A stretch of DNA of 50,444 nt, taken from contig CABMCA010000042.1 of the NCBI GenBank assembly GCA_902384525.1, forward strand, positions 1 to 50,444, written 5' to 3'. Shown here one piece after another: positions 45,039 to 50,444 of the stretch. Both the position numbers and the translations under genes were made by a program. The notes below the pieces were generated by a model. That model saw nothing but the letters and a program-made list of their open reading frames with translations, was not told the DNA's origin and made no database searches. The stretch is from an uncultured archaeon (lineage in GTDB: Archaea > Halobacteriota > Methanosarcinia > Methanosarcinales > Methanoperedenaceae). The first letter of the stretch is position 1. The number at the start of each line of letters is the position of its first letter.

Positions 45039-46343
45039 GTGGCTGACACAATAGACCTATATAGCGACAGAGGAGCAAAACTCAAATCAGGCGTCGACAT
45101 AAACGACATAAGCCCAATGAGAAATGCCGCTATCAAATCAATAGTCACCGGTATAAAGCGAACAGCAGCCGTTGACTTAGCAGGAATCGAGAAAACCTTA
45201 GCAACATCCGCAATCGGTGGCAAAGGCAGAAAGATCCCAGGCAGAGAAATGAAATTAGATATCGTAAAGAATGCAGCAGCTATCCAGAAAGCAGTAACTG
45301 AGATGGTTAGCGTTGACAGCGGAGATGACACCGTTGTAAAGGCATTAAACGGTGGAAAACAGTTAATCGTACAGGTTCCATCCGTAAGAATCGATGTTGC
45401 AGCAGAGTATGTATCATCATTGACCTGCACAGCATCAGCAGTAACACAGGCATTAGTAAGTCAATTCAATATTGGTATGTTCGATGCCCCAACCGTCAAG
45501 TCCGCAGTCTGGGGACAATATCCACAGACACTTGATATGGTAGGCGGAAACGTAAAGTCAATCGTCGAAATCCCACAGAAAGATGAAGGATTTGGCTATA
45601 CATTAAGAAACGTCATGGCAAACCACCTTGCAGCAGTATGCAAGAAAAACGCAATGAACACAGCAGCATTGTGCTCAATCCTTGAGAATACAGGTGTATT
45701 CGAAATGGGTGACGCAATCGGCAACCAGACAAGACACAGATTACTCGCATTCTCACACCAGGGCTTAAACGCCAACAACATGGTGTATGGAACAACAAAA
45801 GCATTAGGCAAGACCGGTACAATCGGTTCAGCTGTCCATGCATGCGTTGAGAAAGCAATTGCAGATAAAGTAATCAGCGCAGATAAGAAATTCGCATCTG
45901 GCTATACAACATACAAGACCAATGATGTCGGAAAATGGAATGCATATTGTGCAGCAGGCACACTTGTAGCAACACTCATCAACTGCGGCGCTCAGAGAGC
46001 CCCACAGGCAGTATCCTCAGTATTGCTATACTTCCAGGACCTCATTGAGAAAGAGACCTCACTCCCAGGTTGTGACTTCGGTAAAGTACAGGGCGCAGCA
46101 GTCGGATTCTCCTTCTTCTCACACTCCATCTATGGTGGCGGTGGACCAGGAGTCTTCAACGGCAACCACGTAGTTACCAGACACTCAAAGGGTCTCGCAG
46201 TACCATGCGTAGCAGCAGCAGTTGCTCTTGACGCAGGTGTTCAGGTATACAGCCCAGAGAAGACCTCAGGATTAGTAGGAGATGTCTTCAGCGCGGTAGA
46301 CGAATTCAGAGAGCCAATCAAGGCAGTAGCAGGAGCCGTATAA
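45039..46343 (+). CDS. mcrB: methyl-coenzyme M reductase beta subunit
   Basis: A 434-residue subunit of the hexameric (alpha-beta-gamma)2 Ni-F430 enzyme that makes or activates methane in the cytosol. The start is GTG 45039, with AGGAGGT eight bases upstream. The active-site segment SIYGGGGPG carries the conserved tyrosine Y365. The codon use is unlike that of most neighbours: nearly all Arg is AGA, nearly all Pro CCA, and ATC/GTC are preferred, as expected for a highly expressed operon. mcrD follows by 14 bases. Confidence 0.98.
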   Translation: MADTIDLYSDRGAKLKSGVDINDISPMRNAAIKSIVTGIKRTAAVDLAGIEKTLATSAIGGKGRKIPGREMKLDIVKNAAAIQKAVTEMVSVDSGDDTVVKALNGGKQLIVQVPSVRIDVAAEYVSSLTCTASAVTQALVSQFNIGMFDAPTVKSAVWGQYPQTLDMVGGNVKSIVEIPQKDEGFGYTLRNVMANHLAAVCKKNAMNTAALCSILENTGVFEMGDAIGNQTRHRLLAFSHQGLNANNMVYGTTKALGKTGTIGSAVHACVEKAIADKVISADKKFASGYTTYKTNDVGKWNAYCAAGTLVATLINCGAQRAPQAVSSVLLYFQDLIEKETSLPGCDFGKVQGAAVGFSFFSHSIYGGGGPGVFNGNHVVTRHSKGLAVPCVAAAVALDAGVQVYSPEKTSGLVGDVFSAVDEFREPIKAVAGAV

Positions 46344-46357
46344 ATTCGGAGAATTGA

Positions 46358-46879
46358 ATGGTAAAAACTGCTTCAGTCACGGGTAAACCAATACAGATCA
46401 AAATATTTCCGCAAAGATTATTACAACCAGAGACTGCTGAAAGGCTCTTAAATGAGATCGATCACGTCAATGGAGTAATAAGAATGCTAATCGGTGGAAA
46501 AAATCTGCCCCGGAAGGTCACATGCGGACCTGGAACCGGAACAGACGTCAACCACCCGAATATGGAAATAATCCATGTCGGAGATTGTGCATTCGAATTG
46601 CATGTGATGGTAGGCGAGGTAATAGTCGAGCTAGAAGATGAAAGCACAAAGGAAGAACTAAGAAATGCGTGCGAGCGAACGCTACCATTTTCCTTTGAAT
46701 TCAAACAGGGATTCTTCATAAAGAAGAAAGCTACTTTGACTGATTACGGTAAGTATGGATTCAAAAGCAAGACTGATGAAAGTATAAATCTTGAAGACGA
46801 ACGAATACTCGGCCTGATGGACCCGCATGCAAAACCGGAAAATAGCCTCTGTGTTATTAATCCAGAGGAAGAGAAATGA
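46358..46879 (+). CDS. mcrD: methyl-coenzyme M reductase operon protein D
   Basis: A 173-residue non-subunit protein encoded in mcr operons and implicated in MCR assembly or activation. Motifs include IKIFPQRLLQPETAERLLN, GPGTGTDVNHP and FELHVMVGEVIVELED. The start is ATG 46358. 55 bases separate it from mcrG. No mcrC gene lies between them. Confidence 0.96.
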   Translation: MVKTASVTGKPIQIKIFPQRLLQPETAERLLNEIDHVNGVIRMLIGGKNLPRKVTCGPGTGTDVNHPNMEIIHVGDCAFELHVMVGEVIVELEDESTKEELRNACERTLPFSFEFKQGFFIKKKATLTDYGKYGFKSKTDESINLEDERILGLMDPHAKPENSLCVINPEEEK

Positions 46880-46934
46880 TTAGTTTATTCAAGGAGCAGA
46901 AAGAACCGATTCAAATCAATTAGGAGGAAAAAAT

Positions 46935-47684
46935 ATGGCATATAAACCACAATATTATCCTGGCAGCACCTCAGTTGCTAAGAATAGAAGAAAATTTATG
47001 TCAGATGATGTAGAGAAAATGCGTGATATTTCTGATGAAGATTTAACAGCATTACTCGGTCATAGGGCACCAGGTTCCGATTACCCGAGCACACATCCAC
47101 CACTTTCAGAAATTGGTGAACCAGCATGCCCGGTAAGAGAAGTCGTTGAACCAACACCAGGCGCAGCAGCCGGCGACAGAATGAGATATGTACAGTTCGC
47201 TGACTCAATGTATAACGGTCCAGCAGTACCATACTGGAGATCGTACCATGCAGCCATCAATTTCAGAGGAGTCGACCCAGGCACATTATCTGGCAGACAA
47301 GTCAATGAAATGAGAGAGAGAGATATGGAAGAGTACGCCAAGAGACAGTCGGAAACCGAAATCACTGACTGGGGTCTTGCAGGCATGAGAGGCTGTACAG
47401 TTCACGGTCACTCCCTCAGATTACAGGAAGACGGCGTAATGTTCGATATGTTGGACAGGCGCAGACTTGAAGGCGGAGTCATTGTAAGTGACAAAGACCA
47501 GGTCGGCGTACCAATTGACAGAAAAGTCAACCTTGGAAAACCAATGAGCGAAGCAGAAGCAGCAAAGAGAACCACCATCTATAGAGTGGACAATGTTGCA
47601 TTCAGAAGCGATAAAGAAGTTATTGAACATGTTCAGAGAGTCTGGGAATTAAGAACCAAATATGGGTTCGTCCCAAAGGCGTGA
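46935..47684 (+). CDS. mcrG: methyl-coenzyme M reductase gamma subunit
   Basis: A 249-residue subunit. MAYKPQYYPG starts it, with an AGGAGG box seven bases upstream. Family motifs: GHRAPGSDYPSTHPPL, GMRGCTVHGHSLRL and DRRRLEGG. It binds F430 and the coenzymes together with alpha and beta. Ten bases separate it from mcrA. The leader resembles that of the small protein at 42576. Confidence 0.98.
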   Translation: MAYKPQYYPGSTSVAKNRRKFMSDDVEKMRDISDEDLTALLGHRAPGSDYPSTHPPLSEIGEPACPVREVVEPTPGAAAGDRMRYVQFADSMYNGPAVPYWRSYHAAINFRGVDPGTLSGRQVNEMRERDMEEYAKRQSETEITDWGLAGMRGCTVHGHSLRLQEDGVMFDMLDRRRLEGGVIVSDKDQVGVPIDRKVNLGKPMSEAEAAKRTTIYRVDNVAFRSDKEVIEHVQRVWELRTKYGFVPKA

Positions 47685-47694
47685 GGTGAGCTAA

Positions 47695-49386
47695 ATGGCA
47701 GAACCAAGATTCAAGAAATCAATGGAAACGAAATATACTAAAGAATGGGGCACCAATAAGAACAAGGGCGGTAAAATAACCGATAAGAAGACCAAATACC
47801 TCAGACTTGGCTATCAGCAGAACCCAAGAAAGGTAGAAATGGCAAAGTGCGGAGCAGCAATCACCAAGAAGAGAGGATTGCAGGCTTATGACCCCAAGTT
47901 GCACTTAGCAGGTATCCCCATGGGTCAGAGACAGTTGACCCCATACACAATATCTGGAACAGATATGGTATGCGATGGTGACGACCTTCACTTCGTCAAC
48001 AATGCAGCAATGCAGCAGGAATGGGACGACATCAGGAGATCATGCGTTGTAGGTCTTGACCTTGCACATGAAGTTCTTGAGAAGAGATTAGGCAAGGAAG
48101 TTACACCTGAGACAATCAACTACTACCTTGAAGTTTTGAACCACGCAATGCCTGGCGCAGCAATCGTCCAGGAACACATGGTCGAAACACACCCGGCATT
48201 AGTAGATGACTGCTATGTGAAAATATTCACAGGTGATGAAACCCTTCAGGATGAAGTAGATAAACAGTTCGTTATCAACATTGACAACGAATTCCCAGCA
48301 AACCAGGCAAAACAGATCAAAGCCTCAGTCGGCAAGACCTCCTGGCAGGCAGTACACATCCCAACCATCGTTACAAGAACTGAAGATGGACCAGGCACAA
48401 GCCGCTGGATGGCAATGCAGGTCGGTATGACCTTTATCAGCGCATATCATATGTGCGCCGGTGAAGCAGCAGTCGGAGAACTTGCATTCACAGCCAAACA
48501 CGCAGGACTTGTCGAAATGGGTGACATGATCCCAGCACGCAGAGCAAGAGGTCCAAATGAACCAGGAGGATTATCCTTCGGTCATATGGCAGATATCGTC
48601 CAGACAAACAGAAAGGGTCCAGAAGATCCAGTCAATGTAGTATTGCAGACTGCAAGCGCAGCCACAATGTTATATGACCAGATCTGGCTCGGTGGCTACA
48701 TGTCAGGCGGCGTCGGATTCACAATGTATGCAACACCAGCATACACCAATGATATCGTCGATGACTTCCTGTACTGGGCAGACGACTACGCAGGAAAGAA
48801 ATACGGCGGTCGCGGAAAGGCAAAGCCCACAATCGACACCGTAAAAGACATCGCTACAGAATCAACACTGTACAGTCTTGAAGCATACGAGAAATACCCG
48901 ACCACACTGGAAGACCACTTCGGCGGTTCACAGCGCGCAACAGTCTGTTCAATAGCAGCAGGCGGCGCAACAGCTCTGGCAACAGGCCACAGCCAGGCCG
49001 GTCTCTCCGCATGGTATCTGTCCATGTACCTCCACAAAGAGGCACACGGCAGACTTGGATTCTTCGGGTATGACCTGCAGGATCAGTGCGGCGCAACCAA
49101 CGTGTTCTCAATTGCCTCAGATGAAGGCTGCATAGGCGAATGCAGAGGCGCAAACTACCCCAACTACGCAATGAACGTAGGTCACCAGGGTGGATACACC
49201 TCAGTAATCTCCGCAGCTCACGCAGGCAAGGATGCTTTCTGTGTCAATCCATTGGTCAAAGTCTGCTTCGCAGATGAATTGATCAACTTTGACTTCGCAG
49301 ATCCAAGAGCAGCATTCGGCAAGGCAGCACTCAGAGAGTGGGACCGCTGCGCCGGTGAGAGAGCATTCGTTATCCCAGCAAAGTAA
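47695..49386 (+). CDS. mcrA: methyl-coenzyme M reductase alpha subunit
   Basis: A 563-residue subunit holding most of the active site. Residues equivalent to known positions: Q159 (nickel axial ligand, VQEH), H269 (N-methyl-His, KHAG), R283 (C-methyl-Arg, PARRARG; the target of Mmp10), Y345 (GFTMY), Q413 (GGSQRA), G458 (thioglycine, FFGYD), D463 and C465 (DQCG). Position 344 is Met in GFTMYATP, where canonical methanogens have GFTQYAT. The ribosome-binding site GAGGTGA is immediately upstream. The overall text fits Methanosarcinales/ANME-2 enzymes. Confidence 0.98.
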   Translation: MAEPRFKKSMETKYTKEWGTNKNKGGKITDKKTKYLRLGYQQNPRKVEMAKCGAAITKKRGLQAYDPKLHLAGIPMGQRQLTPYTISGTDMVCDGDDLHFVNNAAMQQEWDDIRRSCVVGLDLAHEVLEKRLGKEVTPETINYYLEVLNHAMPGAAIVQEHMVETHPALVDDCYVKIFTGDETLQDEVDKQFVINIDNEFPANQAKQIKASVGKTSWQAVHIPTIVTRTEDGPGTSRWMAMQVGMTFISAYHMCAGEAAVGELAFTAKHAGLVEMGDMIPARRARGPNEPGGLSFGHMADIVQTNRKGPEDPVNVVLQTASAATMLYDQIWLGGYMSGGVGFTMYATPAYTNDIVDDFLYWADDYAGKKYGGRGKAKPTIDTVKDIATESTLYSLEAYEKYPTTLEDHFGGSQRATVCSIAAGGATALATGHSQAGLSAWYLSMYLHKEAHGRLGFFGYDLQDQCGATNVFSIASDEGCIGECRGANYPNYAMNVGHQGGYTSVISAAHAGKDAFCVNPLVKVCFADELINFDFADPRAAFGKAALREWDRCAGERAFVIPAK

Positions 49387-49392
49387 ACATTT

Positions 49393-49427
49393 AAGTAGGC
49401 TAAATGCCTACTTTCTCTATTTTTTTT
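49393..49427 (+). terminator. mcr operon terminator hairpin
   Basis: Perfect 8-base stem AAGTAGGC (49393-49400) / GCCTACTT (49406-49413) with TAAAT loop, followed by a run of eight T (49420-49427). It starts six bases after the mcrA stop. Confidence 0.75.
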
Positions 49428-49492
49428 GGGATGCGAAAATTAAATGGAAATATTTATAACATAGTTTGAGATTTATGGTGATGTGATTTAAA

Positions 49493-49750
49493 ATGGCAGA
49501 AGCAAAAGGAGAAATAAAAAGAACGCCCAAAGTACCAGGCATAGTGAAATGCATGTATTGTGACGGGACTGGAAAACATAAGAATGAAACATGTATTGTC
49601 TGCGGCGGAAAAGGAGAAGTAGAAGTTGTAGACTCATCCCGAAAATGCCAGTGGTGCAAGGGAAGAGGTTATTTGATGCAAGGTATACCGTGCACAAATT
49701 GCGGCGGAACAGGATTCACAAGACCTATTGGTAAAGAGCGCCTGTTTTAG
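49493..49750 (+). CDS. small DnaJ-type zinc-finger protein (four CxxCxGxG motifs)
   Basis: An 85-residue protein that is almost entirely the cysteine-rich zinc domain of DnaJ. CMYCDGTG, CIVCGGKG, CQWCKGRG and CTNCGGTG are the four motifs, which bind two zinc ions in DnaJ. There is no J-domain and no substrate-binding C-terminal domain. It is placed directly behind the mcr terminator on the same strand. A chaperone or assembly role for MCR is a reasonable inference but unproven. The start is ATG 49493. Confidence 0.9.
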   Translation: MAEAKGEIKRTPKVPGIVKCMYCDGTGKHKNETCIVCGGKGEVEVVDSSRKCQWCKGRGYLMQGIPCTNCGGTGFTRPIGKERLF

Positions 49751-49754
49751 AATT

Positions 49755-49790
49755 ATAAAGGGATAGGGGTTTAATTCCCCTGATCTTTAT
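49755..49790. terminator. imperfect hairpin between convergent genes
   Basis: AGGGG (49765-49769) pairs with CCCCT (49777-49781), and flanking GAT/ATC and ATAAA/TTTAT extend the stem with small bulges. T-rich DNA follows on the right (49808-49815). It can serve both convergent genes. Confidence 0.5.
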
Positions 49791-49831
49791 CAAATAAATA
49801 ACTGCGATTTTTTTTAAAATCAACAAAAAAA

Positions 49832-50140
49832 TTATCTTTGATAATTATACTTTTCACTCATTTTTTTAAATATATAATCATGTGCATTATTTACTGAATC
49901 GAGATCTCCTCGTAATGTAAGAAGATTATCATCCTCTATATCCACAGTCTTTACTGCACATTTTCGGGTTGTAACTTCCAGATTGAATGTATCCATTACT
50001 TCCATGATGAGTTTATAGGGAACTCCAGGCGGCAAAACCAGATCATATAATCCTTCTAATGCTTTCTCGTCTTCGGTTTTTGAATTCTCATCTTCCTCAA
50101 CGAATTCATCGCCAATATTTTTTGTATCATTATCATTCAT
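49832..50140 (-). CDS. hypothetical protein, 102 aa, opposite the mcr cluster
   Basis: Not recognised. The first ~30 residues are acidic and probably disordered (EDENSKTEDEKALEGL). The rest is a compact alpha/beta segment (LPPGVPYKLIMEVMDTFNLEV, then LLTLRGDLDSVNNAHDYI), which looks like a ferredoxin-like or ACT-like fold. The ribosome-binding site GTGATC is just upstream of ATG 50140. Its placement opposite the mcr cluster may be meaningful. No function is assigned. Confidence 0.7.
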   Translation of the reverse strand: MNDNDTKNIGDEFVEEDENSKTEDEKALEGLYDLVLPPGVPYKLIMEVMDTFNLEVTTRKCAVKTVDIEDDNLLTLRGDLDSVNNAHDYIFKKMSEKYNYQR

Positions 50141-50444
50141 TTTGGATCACTTAACATCAAATCATTATCAAATCAAATAAAGTTTGTGGTGAATAATATG
50201 AATTGTGTAATCCCGAATGTCTTGGCCTTATATAGGTCACTCTTCTTTTTATATTCTTCCCATAACATTTAATTCAACCTCCATCCTTCTAAGAAAGATA
50301 TTCAATTTACTTCCTTCTGGAAGTCTAGCCCCGTATTCAGTGTCTTTCGTTAGTAGAAAATGCTTTTGATCGAGACTTTCCTGATACCGCGGTGTATTGT
50401 ACCATTTCGCGAAATCCGGGATCGTCTCAAATCATCTTTGGCGA
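50141..50444 (-). pseudogene. 304-bp end region with a short possible transposase remnant
   Basis: On the minus strand an open frame from 50431 down to 50249 lacks a start and follows an in-frame stop. It reads IPDFAKWYNTPRYQESL... ending NVMGRI. The WYNxxRYxESL text resembles the C-termini of some DDE transposases. It is only ~60 codons and may be a relic. Nothing else was seen in this stretch. Confidence 0.3.

Noticed and set aside
1-50444. Window being a Borg or plasmid
   Set aside because: Gene content is dominated by housekeeping genes with varied strand use and few tandem repeats; no replication or terminal-repeat features were seen.

Overview
The window is archaeal and most likely chromosomal DNA of an anaerobic methane-oxidising Methanosarcinales relative (ANME-2d, 'Candidatus Methanoperedens' type). 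It carries a methyl-coenzyme M reductase operon in the order mcrB-mcrD-mcrG-mcrA, the MCR arginine methyltransferase Mmp10, and a formylmethanofuran dehydrogenase operon fwdD-B-A-C. Alongside these sit archaeal information and tRNA genes: the ABCE1/Rli1 ribosome-recycling ATPase, transcription factor TFS, a DRG-type GTPase, the stand-alone GMP synthase ATPase subunit and the archaeosine radical SAM enzyme RaSEA. The genus assignment is inferred from gene content and McrA features, not from a search.

Layout. 1-6.2 kb: Rli1 (cut by the window edge), a small membrane protein, argB, a small V4R-like protein, an unknown protein, and a PAS-GAF-PAS-PAS-PAS sensor with no output domain. 6.3-7.0 kb: a short ORF with its own promoter and a decayed TPR fragment. 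7.0-18.5 kb: housekeeping metabolism (M50 and M20 peptidases, DRG GTPase, Nudix, TFS, LeuD/HacB, cupin, tungsten aldehyde oxidoreductase, deoxyhypusine-synthase-like enzyme, ABC ATPase, GuaAB, RaSEA). 18.5-20.8 kb: a translationally coupled P-loop ATPase / TPR pair. 20.8-27.9 kb: 2-oxoacid:ferredoxin oxidoreductase KorAB with an upstream Lrp regulator, a 2x[4Fe-4S] protein, a PUA/PAPS-reductase/ferredoxin fusion and a nucleotidyltransferase.

28.1-36.1 kb is an accessory nucleic-acid island. A TRAM protein is followed by an IS200/IS605-type element carrying only tnpB. This element sits precisely inside a decayed copy of an XPD/DinG-like helicase gene. Next come a repeat-rich spacer, a UPF1-like helicase-nuclease whose N-terminus is split off by a frame break at a T6 tract, and the intact XPD-like helicase. 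36.3-41.1 kb: an unknown small gene and fwdDBAC. 41.2-44.8 kb: HicB with a truncated HicA, an AhpD-like protein, a small charged repeat protein whose translation start copies that of mcrG, Mmp10 and a DUF2098-like protein. 45.0-49.8 kb: the mcr operon behind a structured leader, then an 85-residue protein made of four CxxCxGxG zinc motifs. The last 0.3 kb holds only a short remnant, possibly of a transposase.

How it works together. MCR activates methane (or releases it), Mmp10 methylates the McrA arginine, Fwd handles the C1 unit at the formylmethanofuran level with ferredoxin, and KorAB and the aldehyde oxidoreductase exchange electrons with the ferredoxin pool. The points most worth a second look are the structured mcr leader and its echo upstream of the small repeat protein, the reconstructible TnpB insertion with its probable guide, the split helicase-nuclease, and the ATPase/TPR pair. 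No tRNA, rRNA or CRISPR array was recognised.
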